Assembly: GCF_050436995.1 (NCBI RefSeq)
Contig: NC_134766.1
Location: 4,154,001-4,218,000 of the forward strand
Length of the DNA: 64,000 bases
Direction: 5' to 3'
Source of the DNA: Anticarsia gemmatalis
Taxonomy: Eukaryota; Arthropoda; Insecta; Lepidoptera; Erebidae
Part shown: piece by piece, positions 34,063 through 48,000 of the stretch
Numbering within the stretch: position 1 is the stretch's first letter
How the letters are laid out: each line of letters begins with the position of its first letter
The notes under the pieces: generated by a model
Told to the model about the DNA's origin: nothing
Database searches by the model: none
Seen by the model: the letters and a program-made list of their open reading frames with translations, nothing else
Translations under genes and position numbers: made by a program

Positions 34063-37000
34063 CAAACTGTTTCACACACCAAGCTCGCAAACTCTTCACT
34101 GAATTCACAATGAAACTCACTGAATACTTTTCTGCAACAAGAACACGAAAGGTTAAAACAACACGGGACTTTTTTGTCACAGATTTACTGAGAAATCATG
34201 ACGCAACTGTGGTAAACCCCGATAACTGGTTCAAGTGCCTACGTCGTACACAATATAAGTACGTACCAAATTATTAGTTATAGTAAACGAAAGTTTGTTT
34301 CGTTTTCGTTTATATTTATGCACTTCCCGCAAAATAAATAAAAACAACAACAATAGGCTTGCACACTTTTCACGAACGAAATGTAAAAGGTCTCTGACGC
34401 GTAGTACTCCAGCGTCAAAATATAAATAGCTCGCAATGTCGTCAGCAATCGTGAGATTGACGTCAGCCGTAATAATAGAGCCGTACTTGTTAATGTAATC
34501 GATTAAGACAGTTACTCGATTCTAGTATATGTTAAATGAGCGAATGTAAAGTAATAAGGGAAATTAACTAATGAAGAGATTAATAAATTGATCTTATTAG
34601 GTAATTTTGACATATTAACAAATAAAGCACAAGTTCTAGCTAAATAGAGGTAAAATACTGAAGTGTTTATTAACAAGATTCACCATTAACGTTACAAAAG
34701 TAAGATAGTTTCATTTTAATTGCACGATTGTCTTTTCTAAAAACAAAAAAAAAAAAAAAAACAATGAAATAAAGTATAACACTGAGTGATTTCAAAACCC
34801 GGATTCTTATATAAAAGCACGGCAGACTTTACTTGAGTACAAGAGCTATTCGATTACTACCAATTATTATAAAATATAACCGTCTTAATTATGATGGTGC
34901 TACTCTAGTTTGACGTTACTTTGACAGCTGTCACTTGTCATTAGTTGACATTTCCGAAGCAACTAGAGAATCGTCATATCCATTGTTAAAGATGCGTTCA
35001 CGATTAGTCGTTATTTTTTACAATCATTATGGGGTTATTCTAAGAGGATATAATAATTTTATGCAGTACTTTGGTAATATGGAAATAGTTAAGATAAAGA
35101 TTATGGTGTAATTAAAAATACATGTCATTAAGACTATGTGAAACCAGAGAGACGTTTATGCAATTGAGGGTGTAGGGTTAATAAAATAAAACAACATGTT
35201 ATCAGACCACAATATAATTCTTTCTTCACGATAAACTTCTAACAATTTACGTAAATCTTATTTACACAAATAATGGAAGCATCGAATGCTAAACTTTCTA
35301 ATACTGTAATGCTAACCATTCTCAATACATTTTATAACTATACAGAATAATCAAATTGAAGGTAAAATTGCTTATTCAAGATGAAAAATACTTTGAAACT
35401 CTTAAATGTTCAATTTTATAATAATATAAATAGTCGAATAAAAAAAACATGATATCAAATAATGATTTTCGTTTCACTCACAGTTGACAACTCTAAAACG
35501 CTATAAAATAATCGATGAAACATCACTTTGTAATCGACTATGTATCGATTTTAACTTTTTAACGAGCACAATCGACTAAATGCCATACTGAAAATAAATG
35601 CGAGACAGGAAAGATTAAAGAAGTTTGCCGGAGTCTATCGTCAGTTTACATCCCGCTTAGAATAGTGAAACACATTACGGTATCACATTTACGACCAAAC
35701 TTCTCATTTTACCATAATTTCTACAAATTCAACTGAAAACACATTTTTCTGTTTGTAATCTAGTTTTTCTCCAACATAATTATTGAATACAAAAACCAAC
35801 TTTTTTACTCTCGTTCTTAAAAATCATGTTGTATACTGCGAACATGTTGACTAAATAGGTTGATTAAATTACAGTAAACATTATTAATGGCCGTAAACTC
35901 TTTCCACTACTATCATAATACGTAATTCACAAACTGAGGGTAAAAACAACAGTCTTCTAGAACAATATTTAAAACGGAACGTTAAAATTGTAATTCCTCT
36001 ATGCGTTGTATGAAATAAAACATGGATTCCTATCCTAACACTATTCTATTGAGATTAGACCAGTCTAATGGTTATTTACATATTGTGAACGATTAAATAC
36101 CTTAATTGTTGCGTTATTGGAACTATAGTTAAATATTATGCTTTAAGACATAAAATATACTTCGTTCGTGTAATATTGTCTTAAGTCCACAAGTTACATA
36201 ATATTGTTTTACAACCACCAAAATTATTTTATTGTGACCTTTAAAAATAATTGTGGATATGTTAGTTTGTTTGCTTAAAAATTGAAGTGGTTGTTGAACA
36301 TAATACGCTTGAATATGGTCAGAAAAAGTAGACTATAGTTTAAAATTAGTCTTGGTAAATGAATAGTTATTGTCTTTGGCGATGTGGCGCATGAAAGTTT
36401 ATATACTGGAAATTCACGCAGCCACTTCGCTAAATCGACAAGAGATCTTACAACATACCTTACTCGAAATATAATAAATGAGGTGAGTTTGTAACATATC
36501 GCCCACAACTCGACTAACGTCTAACACTGTATTTTAGTTCAAACATACTTATTTAAATATCAGCTACTTGTTTTTGCCACAAAAATACAGCGTTAGTTAT
36601 TATTGATCCATTTTGTGCTCCCAAATCGCAGACATAGGTACCATTGTCTTATTCAGCTAGAATAACATTAATAAATTATATAGATAAATACAGACTTGAA
36701 AATATTTACGACAAATCCATAACAGGAACGTTCATTACAAATATTTCGTATCAGTTAGGTTTCTACTGCACGTTTGTGTTCATTTTGAAAATACACAGAC
36801 AATTTGATAGCAGTTTCCAACGATATTTATTCTTTAATTATTTCCTACAGAACAGAATTCTATGGAAATGTAAAACATGATAATAAAATATAGAATAATT
36901 GATATAATATATGAAAGACAAGTGTAAAAAGTAACAGACAAAATAATAGACTCGTGTGAGGCCTTCATGTGGCTTATTGTACATTTCATAACTATGTTCT

Positions 37001-39042
37001 AATTAAATATAATGTTACAATAAGTAAGTCTTGAGAAACATGTATAATATTATGTAAAATTTGAAAAGAATGTACGTACAATTAATTAAAAACCCAGTAG
37101 AAACCATTGGATAGTCAAACTATCTATGTTTTCGTTTCGAAAATAACCTTTAACTCGCCCGATGGCTAAGCTCGCGACTTGTACATAGTTGTCGAGACAA
37201 AAATACGTTTCACTATTTACAATCCCAATTTCTCAACGACAGGTCCTTTTTGTGACCGAAAATATATTAATTACAATTTTTTCGTACGTATTTAAAAACT
37301 AAATAATAAGGTATGGTAAATTTATTTAGAATAATTTTAATTTAGAATATATTTGACCAATTGATTACTAAATAATAATCGACTAATTTACGTGGTACAT
37401 TACTAGTTTATGGTATGATTCGAAAATTGTAAACGGTTACAGCTTGCTAATAATATTGAGCACACATTAACTATAGAAAGAGATGCGAGAGTTTAAATCT
37501 AGAAGTAAATAGGCCTTAACCAGACTTTTACCGAGCACATTAGTAACCATCCTTATTATTTAGTCGTATGGTAGAGTTATGTCGACTTATTCTAAACGTA
37601 CCTACAGACTAATGAACTAGTATCGCTTAGTTACCAGCAGTCGACGGCGCCGCGTCGCCGTATACTCGCCCAGATACGCACAGCCTTTATATAGATACAT
37701 CAACATCATTATTATCGCTCTCGAATAAGCACATATTTCTGTTTTTTTCTGCTTACCAAGTTATTCGAGAAACTCTTTCGCGAGCCTAACAAAGCTTCTA
37801 CCTACCATGTTTTTTATTTAATTATTGAGCTATGGCAAATCTACGGATACTCTTTCTTCTAACTTACTTGGAGTTTTTGCGTAGGCCTTAATTTTATTGA
37901 TTTAACTTAACCTGAGTTTATTCCTAAACAGGCAGTATTCGTGTTTCTAAATTCTTGCTTTCAATTTGTTGCAAGATTGAAGAAGAAAAATCTAGTATAT
38001 CCGTATCTGGACGAGATCACATTAATTAAAATCTTTAATTATTTATTATCATTGCGAAGACGTCAATTTATTAAACGAAGAATTATTATTAAATATCGAA
38101 ATCTAATTTATCAATCGCCTAAATCTATACTTAGTCGTAGGAAATTAGAATTATTCGTCACTATATCGACGTAATATGAGCAACATTTGGTTCTCTCATT
38201 TGTTTAGTATTATTAGTAACATTTCAATAGTCGATTATTCACTCGAATTAGTCAGTCGATTAGTAATCGAGACGTTATAGCGAGAAGCTTATCTTATAGA
38301 TAACAATATTTAGAGTCGCAATGTTTCGTCACTACTCGCAGATTATAGACTGTTCTATTCGTTTTTGATGTAATTCTATAAGCTATACTAAACCAGTTTA
38401 TTTGTTAGCCTTACATTTTACGTGTATTTCTGAAGTTTATCAATGTTTTACCTAGATCTAAAATAAATAGTTCGTAGCGTCTTTAGCGGTTTCCTTCAAC
38501 ACTTCCAAATTGTTCAAAATTTTATTTTTTTTATTCACGAACCACAACCACACAATCTAATGGAATTTAGTCTCAAGTTCACGATATCACTTTTTCACCA
38601 ATCCACTTGACTTTTTATAGCCACTACTGTAACACTATAAGCGAAATTACTAAGTCCAAAAATCTCTCAGTTCAATACAGGTCTTCATTATAAAGAGCCC
38701 AATAATCCAAGTGCACAAATTTCATTAAAATTTGTCCAAATCTTTAGTATTTTATATATTCTAGCTGTTCAGGTCCTCATAATTTTCCAGATCATATGTT
38801 GCAGGTCTTCAAAACGTTCAATTTTTCCAATAGTTCTGAGTAAACTTTATCTATGTCAATCTTTCGCTACTAATTTTCACTTGCAGCATTTCCAGGTGTT
38901 CCAGGTGTATTTGTAAGTGCAGTGTGTTCACTGTCAAGTCTTCAAAATGTTCAAATTTTCCAGTATTTCTAAGTAAACAATCTTTCGCTATCATTTCTTC
39001 ACTTGCAGCATTTGCAGGTGTTCTAGGTGTAGTGTAATGTGT
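34063..39042. other. Intergenic region: Irbp18 promoter side and FAM110-like 3' flank
   Basis: AT-rich throughout, with no open frame showing coding character. It contains the CRE at 34458, an A run near 34745-34763, and a small CG-rich patch near 37640-37675 (cgacggcgccgcgtcgccg). The 38808-39045 duplication lies at its right end. Confidence 0.5.
34458..34465. promoter_or_regulatory. CRE/ATF palindrome upstream of the bZIP gene
   Basis: TGACGTCA, a perfect cAMP-response or ATF site, lies about 396 bp upstream of the Irbp18 start codon. Proteins of this bZIP group bind such sites or C/EBP-ATF composites. A regulatory role is inferred from the motif and its position only. Confidence 0.4.
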
Positions 39043-39045
39043 TCA
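38808..39045 (-). repeat. Duplicated segment at the FAM110-like stop codon and 3' UTR
   Basis: gtcttcaaaacgttcaattt, aatctttcgctac, cacttgcagcattt, caggtgttccaggtg and gtgttcactgt (38808-38932) recur in order at 38937-39048. The second copy runs into the last codons and the TGA. The copies differ by scattered changes and short indels. Confidence 0.65.
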
Positions 39046-42000
39046 CTGTGGCGGCTGCATCTGCGTCTTGCGACACTGACAGAGCCACTTGATGATGCGA
39101 GCGTTGCGTTCCACCACGCTGGGGGGCTCCGTGTTGCGGTAGATCTGCTTCTGGACACCTGGACCTTGCACCTGTGGGGGAAATATGTATGGTTAATTTA
39201 TTTTTAGATTGGTATTTGTGTTGTGTGAGCAAAAATTTTGTCAGTATATTATGTTTTATTTTCATGGAAATTATTTTCTTAATTGTACTTATGGAATGCC
39301 GATGCTGACATAATACCTAAGTTTTGTCAGTATAATGTTTTCTTTTCATAAAAAATATTATATACAGGTAAAAAGTAGCCTATGTTCTTTCTCGGGTATC
39401 AAAATATATCCATACCAAATTGCATGCAAATTGGTTCAGTAGTTTAGGGACGATTGAGTAATAGACAGACAGAGTTACTTTCGCATTTATAATATTAGTA
39501 TGGATGTATAGCAATATTTGAGTGTATTACCGTGTAGTCGGCGGCGGCGGCGAGCTGGTTGCTGTCGACGGTGGAGGCGGAGGAGAAGAACACGGGCTCG
39601 TCGGGCGCGGCGGCGCGCAGCAGCGCGTCGTACTGGCGCGCCTCCAGGCCCAGCCGCTCGAAGAACTCCTGCAGGCGCGCCGCCTCCTCCACCGGGCTGT
39701 CGCCCGACTCCGAGCCCTCGCACGGCGCCGAGGCCGGGCTGCGCCCGTCCGAGCGCCGGTACCTGGGGGAGAACGAAGAGTTTGTATATTGAGTTCACAA
39801 CCTTTAATGGAAAAAAATAATCCAAGGCTCCCATTTACATGACATTTTTTTTGACCTGCTACCGTCCCACTGACGCCCGGACACTGACGAAATATACATA
39901 ATATTTGTTTTTTAATTATTATTGAAAAGAATCGGGAGGCTAAAAAGTTAAGCAGAAAAGGGTTGCCCACAAAAATAGCGCAGTTTCAGGGTTAATTATC
40001 TTTACTTAAGGATATTTAAGAGCTGTATTTCATTAAAAAAATCGATACAAGATTCAACAAAAATGTAGCTGCAAATGTGATTAGTTTACCTATCAGAGAT
40101 GTCAGACTTGGATCTCAGTATGGGTCGTGGTCTCCGCTGCTTGTACCGCAGACATCGCTGACGTTTGAACGTGCCCAGCGGCGATGTCACCTCCTCCGGG
40201 GGACATATCTGCAAATAGCATAAATATAACGTAAATGTAACATGTGAGAAAATTATTGCTATTGTTTTGGGACGGTATTAGTCTGTTATATATTATGGTC
40301 ATCAAATATGGTTTAAATTTAGCATATTGTTTAATAGTAGGCAATAGGCTTTGTAGAAGAGTCCTATATAATGAAATGATTTCTGTTTAATTAATTTTTA
40401 AATATGTATATATGTGTGTACCTGTTGTGCGTTGACGTAGTCCTGCTTGTCGTCGGCGCGCGGTCGCATGCGCACCTCCGCGTACTGCGGCTGCACGCTC
40501 ACCAGCTCCGTGTGCGGCTCGTGGTACCTGACCAATAATGCATTAATAGTCTTTAACAAAAAAACACAAGTAATTAAGATAAAATGCGTAGAGACAAATT
40601 TAAATTACAATATCTTTTATTTCGTGAATGGGGAATTAAATGGGGAAATACATGACTTTGACTTTGCAAATAAATTGCTATAGAAAATTGTAGTACAGGC
40701 ATTGGACTAACCCTTTTGGTCATGAGTTCAGTTGCTTCAGTGACTTGACGCCTCTCTGAAGTTTAACTAGAACTGCTAGTTAGTATTATGTTATACTAAA
40801 AAGCTAAGTAATAAAAATAAAATGGTGTATACCTAGAGTACTCCCGCGGGTACTCCTTGCGGCCCACGTTGAGACACTTGAGCGGCGCCTTGTACGTGCA
40901 CTCCATGTCGCCGTAGTCGTACATGGGCGGCTCGTCCTGGAACTGCGGCGGCGGCGCGCTCGCCTGCCAAGCAATGGACACACATTAGAACAATGTAATC
41001 AAAACTTATGCTATGCTTTAAGAAGGTTCCAAAAGTATTGTCTGTACTACACTTGTAGTAATGCGAGTGCCAAGAACCTTCATAAGTGAAAATTTATTGT
41101 AATTTGTTGAGTACCTTTTGGAGAAAAATCAGAAACAAGGCTTTTCGAGATGTCATGATAATTTGTATAGTTGATTGGTTCCTCAGGACGTGCTCAACAA
41201 AAGACGGTCATAGGACTAATTTGTAGCATAACTGATCAGATAACCAACTTCAAATTGATTTAAACTTACTGAAGCAACGAATTTGTTACCTGAAAGTGTA
41301 TGCCCACTCTAGGCACATGTCCGTAGTGGTGGTGGTGCTGGTGGTGAGGGGGAGGCGCGGGGGGAGCGGGGGGAGCGTCGGCGCCATCTTGGAACTGCGG
41401 CGGCGCCGACACGTAGCACTCCAGCGACGCGCCGTACTCCGACACTCCGTACGAGTTGTAGCGGCTGGAAGGTCAGAACAATTGAAGAAAACACTTTCTA
41501 ATACATCACTGTCATATTATTTCAACGGAACGGTAGCCGATACCGAACACTGATCAGTGAGAGATAAAGGCTCCTACAGCGGGAGGGACGCCGGGCAAGC
41601 CGCCGTGCATTGAAAGCCGCCGGCTTAGCCTCACAAAGTAGCCGCCGGCATTGTGGGTAATCCGGCTTGCTGGCGGCTTCAATTGCTGGCAGTATAGCCT
41701 TTTTGTAGTAGCATTAGGTGCAGGAGGGACTACACTCACGCACAAAAAACCGACAGTCGAGGGAGCGTCGGGTAGCAGCTGCGGCAGCAGCAGTCATAGC
41801 ACAAGTAACGTTTCCTGTTGCTCACTTCCCTGCCTGACAGAGCTGAGTGGAGGCCACGCGGGGGTTAGTGCACAAAAGGGATGTACTGTTACTGTTCTGT
41901 GTCTAAAACGTGGCTATGAGGGTGAGTGGTGAGCGGTGGTGTTACCTAGCGTGGTCGTGGTCGTGCTGCGTGGAGGAGCCGGAGTCGGTCCGGCGGTGCT

Positions 42001-45000
42001 GGTGCGCGTGCGGCGCGGGCGCGCTGCGCTGCGTGTAGTGCCCGCTCGATACTTAATGTTCCGTGGCTATGAGGGTGAGTGGTGAGCGGTGGTGTTACCT
42101 GGCGTGGTCGTGGTCGTGCTGCGTGGAGGAGCCGGAGTCGGTCCGGCGGTGCTGGTGCGCGTGCGGCGCGGGCGCGCTGCGCTGCGTGTAGTGCCCGCTC
42201 GATACTTAATGTTCCGTGGCTATGAGGGTGAGTGGTGAGCGGTGGTGTTACCTGGCGTGGTCGTGGTCGTGCTGCGTGGAGGAGCCGGAGTCGGTCCGGC
42301 GGTGCTGGTGCGCGTGCGGCGCGGGCGCGCTGCGCTGCGTGTAGTGCCCGCTCGATACTTAATGTTCCGTGGCTATGAGGGTGAGTGGTGAGCGGTGGTG
42401 TTACCTGGCGTGGTCGTGGTCGTGCTGCGTGGAGGAGCCGGAGTCGGTCCGGCGGTGCTGGTGCGCGTGCGGCGCGGGCGCGCTGCGCTGCGTGTAGTGC
42501 CCGCTCGATACTTAATGTTCCGTGGCTATGAGGGTGAGTGGTGAGCGGTGGTGTTACCTGGCGTGGTCGTGGTCGTGCTGCGTGGAGGAGCCGGAGTCGG
42601 TCCGGCGGTGCTGGTGCGCGTGCGGCGCGGGCGCGCTGCGCTGCGTGTAGTGCCCGCTCGATACTTAATGTTCCGTGGCTATGAGGGTGAGTGGTGAGCG
42701 GTGGTGTTACCTGGCGTGGTCGTGGTCGTGCTGCGTGGAGGAGCCGGAGTCGGTCCGGCGGTGCTGGTGCGCGTGCGGCGCGGGCGCGCTGCGCTGCGTG
42801 TAGTGCCCGCTCGATACTTAATGTTCCGTGGCTATGAGGGTGAGTGGTGAGCGGTGGTGTTACCTGGCGTGGTCGTGGTCGTGCTGCGTGGAGGAGCCGG
42901 AGTCGGTCCGGCGGTGCTGGTGCGCGTGCGGCGCGGGCGCGCTGCGCTGCGTGTAGTGCCCGCTCGATACTTAATGTTCCGTGGCTATGAGGGTGAGTGG
43001 TGAGCGGTGGTGTTACCTGGCGTGGTCGTGGTCGTGCTGCGTGGAGGAGCCGGAGTCGGTCCGGCGGTGCTGGTGCGCGTGCGGCGCGGGCGCGCTGCGC
43101 TGCGTGTAGTGCCCGCTCGATACTTAATGTTCCGTGGCTATGAGGGTGAGTGGTGAGCGGTGGTGTTACCTGGCGTGGTCGTGGTCGTGCTGCGTGGAGG
43201 AGCCGGAGTCGGTCCGGCGGTGCTGGTGCGCGTGCGGCGCGGGCGCGCTGCGCTGCGTGTAGTGCCCGCTCGATACTTAATGTTCCGTGGCTATGAGGGT
43301 GAGTGGTGAGCGGTGGTGTTACCTGGCGTGGTCGTGGTCGTGCTGCGTGGAGGAGCCGGAGTCGGTCCGGCGGTGCTGGTGCGCGTGCGGCGCGGGCGCG
43401 CTGCGCTGCGTGTAGTGCCCGCTCGATACTTAATGTTCCGTGGCTATGAGGGTGAGTGGTGAGCGGTGGTGTTACCTGGCGTGGTCGTGGTCGTGCTGCG
43501 TGGAGGAGCCGGAGTCGGTCCGGCGGTGCTGGTGCGCGTGCGGCGCGGGCGCGCTGCGCTGCGTGTAGTGCCCGCTCGATACTTAATGTTCCGTGGCTAT
43601 GAGGGTGAGTGGTGAGCGGTGGTGTTACCTGGCGTGGTCGTGGTCGTGCTGCGTGGAGGAGCCGGAGTCGGTCCGGCGGTGCTGGTGCGCGTGCGGCGCG
43701 GGCGCGCTGCGCTGCGTGTAGTGCCCGCTCGATACTTAATGTTCCGTGGCTATGAGGGTGAGTGGTGAGCGGTGGTGTTACCTGGCGTGGTCGTGGTCGT
43801 GCTGCGTGGAGGAGCCGGAGTCGGTCCGGCGGTGCTGGTGCGCGTGCGGCGCGGGCGCGCTGCGCTGCGTGTAGTGCCCGCTCGATACTTAATGTTCCGT
43901 GGCTATGAGGGTGAGTGGTGAGCGGTGGTGTTACCTGGCGTGGTCGTGGTCGTGCTGCGTGGAGGAGCCGGAGTCGGTCCGGCGGTGCTGGTGCGCGTGC
44001 GGCGCGGGCGCGCTGCGCTGCGTGTAGTGCCCGCTCGACCCGCCCGAGTCGCGGGCGAACGACGAGCCGCAGCGACTATAACAACCATACAATATATTTA
44101 AACAATATACTCGAAATTTTGAATAACGTCCATTTGGGTATTGAGAGTCCTTAAGCGTCCCAACTTCATCGATAAAAAGTTTGATATCAAAGTTATCGCG
44201 CTCCATTTCAACCAAATACGTCCACTCGCAATAGGTGGCGAGCGGATGTTAAGTAGGCGAGTGAGGAAACGCGTGGCTGCCATACATTCAGACAAGGTAT
44301 AATGTAAGGAACGTGCGGACACTCACTCGCAAATGCCTCATCTGGATAGGCTCCAAGGTGTCAATATAATGCCCCTATACGTCTGCATTCGGAAAAATAA
44401 AGGACCAAAAATGTTTGCCGTTGGCCTATTGTAGAATTAAGCACTATACCTATTTCATGTTCATATTTCTAGTCTTATCTATAAATTAATCCAATAATAG
44501 TACCTGTTGTAAGACTGGTAGTTTTCTTCACCGGGAGAGGGATGTTCTGAGAACGCTTCACACGACGACATCAGAGACGAATGGTTCGATCTACAAATAA
44601 AAAATCAAATAAGAAAAACCTTCTTCATCTTCGAATAATTACTTTTATTACGCCCAAAAAGTAAATCCACTACAATACAGGTTCCCAACGGGAGTGATAC
44701 CACTCCCCATAAGATAAGATAAGGAGTCGGTAGCGGAGCGAAGGATATGGATGAATGCCAAAAAAAAATTGTTTTTTTTTAAACGTAGCTGTGGGAGCGC
44801 TAATTTTTTTTTCTTTCTTAAGGTGGTACACAAAAAATTGGGACCTTAAATAAAATAAAAAAAAATAGTTTATTGCCAAAAATATTAACAATGGTAAAAC
44901 AATATCCTGTGGCCCCACACTAGGCAAGCCTGTCCTGTGGGTACCTGACACGACTCAAATCTTTTGTCTTACATTATTAGCTGGGGCAGTATTACCAGTA

Positions 45001-48000
45001 ACTTTGGCAATTTACATTAAAAATAGTTTTACTTAGAAAAGTCAATAAAAACATGCAAAGTAATTTCGTTCAGACTAGTGCATTGGTCTCGATCGATATA
45101 AGGACGATTTTATTCGGGATTAATGTAGTGTTTTATGTAAGTATCTCTATAAATAAATATATTATATATATATAATAATAAATATATATTATTAATGTTA
45201 TGAATATAATATTATACTATCTATAATAATATTATAAAGCTGAAGAGTTTGTTTGTTTGATTGTTTGTTTGTTTGAACGCGCTAATCTCAGGAACTACTG
45301 GTCAGATTTGAAAAATTCTTTCAGTGTTAGATTGCTCATTTATCGAAGAAGGTTATAGGCTATATATCATCACGCTACAACCAATAGGAACAGAGTAGCA
45401 ATAAAAAATGTTACAATAACGGGAAAAAATTTGATCCATTCTCTCTTATGTGACGCAAGCGAAGTTGCGCGGGTCAGCTAGTCCATACTAATATTATAAA
45501 TGCGAAAGTAACTCTGTCTGTCTGTCTGTCTGTCTGCTACTCAATCACGTCTAAACTACTGAACCAATTTGCATGAAATTTGGCATGGAGATATTTTGAT
45601 ACCCGAGAAAGGACATAGGCTACTTTTTACCCCGGGAAAATGACGCATTTCCCGGGAAAATTCAGAAAATTCAACGAAGTCGCGAAATATCAATATTATA
45701 ATGACATTGAATTAACAAAATTCCGTTGCCATGGCAACTGTTTTAATGGCAGATATGCCTTAGCGCGACTTCGTTGTACTAAAAGATATAAATAACTTTG
45801 AGTATATTTTTCGTGAAAGAAAAGCATATTTTATATCATCACGCTACGACCAATGGGAGCAGAGTACCTAACAGTAAAAAGTGTTACAAAAACATGGAAA
45901 ATTCTGACCCATTCTCTCTTATGTGACGCAAGCGAAGTTGCGCGGGTCAGCTAGTAATTTATAAATAAATAATATATACGAGTATGTACCTATTTAATAG
46001 TGTGATATTTATGATACTGGGACAAGAAGATATGCACTAAAGTAGTGAAAGTAGACTGTGAATAAAAAGCTGGTCTTTTAGTAAGTGTGTTGTTGTTACC
46101 TGGTGCCCTTAGAGGAGCAGGAGGCGGTGCGCTGATGCGTGGAGTGTCGGCGACGACGGGGAGACCGACCCAGCGTGTCTGTGTGACCCGCGCTCACACT
46201 GGGAAGAAGAAACAATAGTGAATGACTATCAGAGACTAGCATTTTGTCTCGTTAAGATGGAGCATGATGGCTAAGATTCTTCAAAATTGTGACAGCGTAA
46301 ATATTGAACCAGAATTATTATGATGTAATTTAAGGATCTTTTGGAAATTTCCAAAGCCAAGTTATCTCCAAAGAAGATAAAATACTTCGAATTACCAGGT
46401 TACTTTCAAGATAAACACTTTTTCTTTCTTGAAACGACAATTTGTGGACTAATAAATTGTTTCATGGTATTGAATCTGCGACTCTCGCGTTTAGTTGCTC
46501 TGATATGGTGACCACTGGAACTACAATGCCATGGGTTTCTAGAATATTGTAGTGTTTACTCACTGTTCAGTATAGCACCTGGTCTGCGTGTGGAGGTCGG
46601 GCAGAGACTTGTGACTGTTGATGTTGGGGCAGCTGTCCTCCTCGCGCATGCTCGGCTGAGAGTGGGAGTTCGACCTGGGGATAAACATATGTTTTAGCTA
46701 CGGACACTTATTAAGACTTTAAGGTAATTTGTACGGTTAATTGTAAGTTTGACTGATGATTTGTTAAGTAAAGATAGGTAGGCCTTGTTATAACAGTTAA
46801 AAGGAAGACATCTTGTTTTAGACTACAAGATAACACAGTCTCTTTTTTATAAAAACCTACGCTTAAACTAGGTGCGCAGCATGTATGTGATTAAGCCATA
46901 AATTCGACGAATCTAAAACTATGTAGTCCATTTAAGGATTTATATGTCCACTTTTATTTTTACTACTAGCCTGCGTTTACTGTCAGCAAAGACCTTTCCC
47001 CGTGATTTATGTATTTAAGACTTCTCATACATACAATGTATATAACTGGGCTTAATTCTTGAGGCATGCTCTGCAAGTCTTCGGGTAGTGCAGAGATACA
47101 ATATTTCCCATTTTTCTTGATTATTCTAGCTACCAATTGCCTAGATTTCCTCGTCTACTTGCCTGCCGCCTACGTCCTAGTTAAGTAATCATACCTGATG
47201 TACCTAGGAGCGGAGTGTGCGTACTGCGCGGGCGGGCTGATGGTGGGCACGGGCTCGGCGGGCGACCCCGACCCGCTCACCACCGGCTCCGGCAGCTCCA
47301 TGTTCTCGGGACTTGAGTGGGAACTCGCTGGAATACAGACAAGTCAATACACTATGTATGAAAGTGATTTAAGTGATATTAAAAGATTAAATATTTTTGA
47401 AAACGAAGCCCAGGTACAATAATCAAGAACATAAAACCAGAAATTCAAAATTTTTGTGAACTTTAACATCTCTAAACTATCTGGAAATTGGTATCATCAC
47501 AACCTATGGTCCAATACAGTAACACGAACTATTTTGTTACATGGTCAAATGAGTCAGAGCATAATTTATATTCTTATCTCATAGGTACACAAACCATCCT
47601 TAATACTGACTTTATAAATCCATGTCAAGCAATAATTGGGGCGAGGAACCAAGGAACCAATAGACTTCACTTTATGTCAAAAGAAAAAATCGAAAGAAGA
47701 AAGAAGGTAGGTACTTACGTATAGAATAAGCGCTCTTAATCACAACTTCATTGGCTCTCTGTCGTGGTATTACGAACGACTCTGGGAAGAACACCCTCGC
47801 GTCTCCGAAGCTCAAAGGCCTGTTCATCTTGTCCCGGTGGTCAGGGTCCGACTTCTGCGCCTTCGAGCCCGAAGTACCTGAGGAAGATGTCCCGGAGAAA
47901 GTCCCGGAGAACGTCCCGGAGTTGTGCTGGGAACGCGGGATGGTCTCCCGTTCGTAGTCTTTGAGACGTCTGGTGTCTGCGTATACTTTGTGCGCTGAAA

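Noticed and set aside
37941..38174. Small plus-strand gene of 77 codons
   Set aside because: AT-rich Lys/Ile/Arg composition typical of chance frames; no recognisable motif.
39487..39970. Long overlapping frames on both strands around FAM110-like exon 16
   Set aside because: High GC content suppresses stops in all frames. Only the frame joined by good splice sites continues into neighbouring exons.
42030..43900. A coding tandem-repeat protein, since the unit is 153 bp (51 codons)
   Set aside because: In the exon 11 frame each unit meets TAA immediately after the donor, so the repeats cannot be read through.
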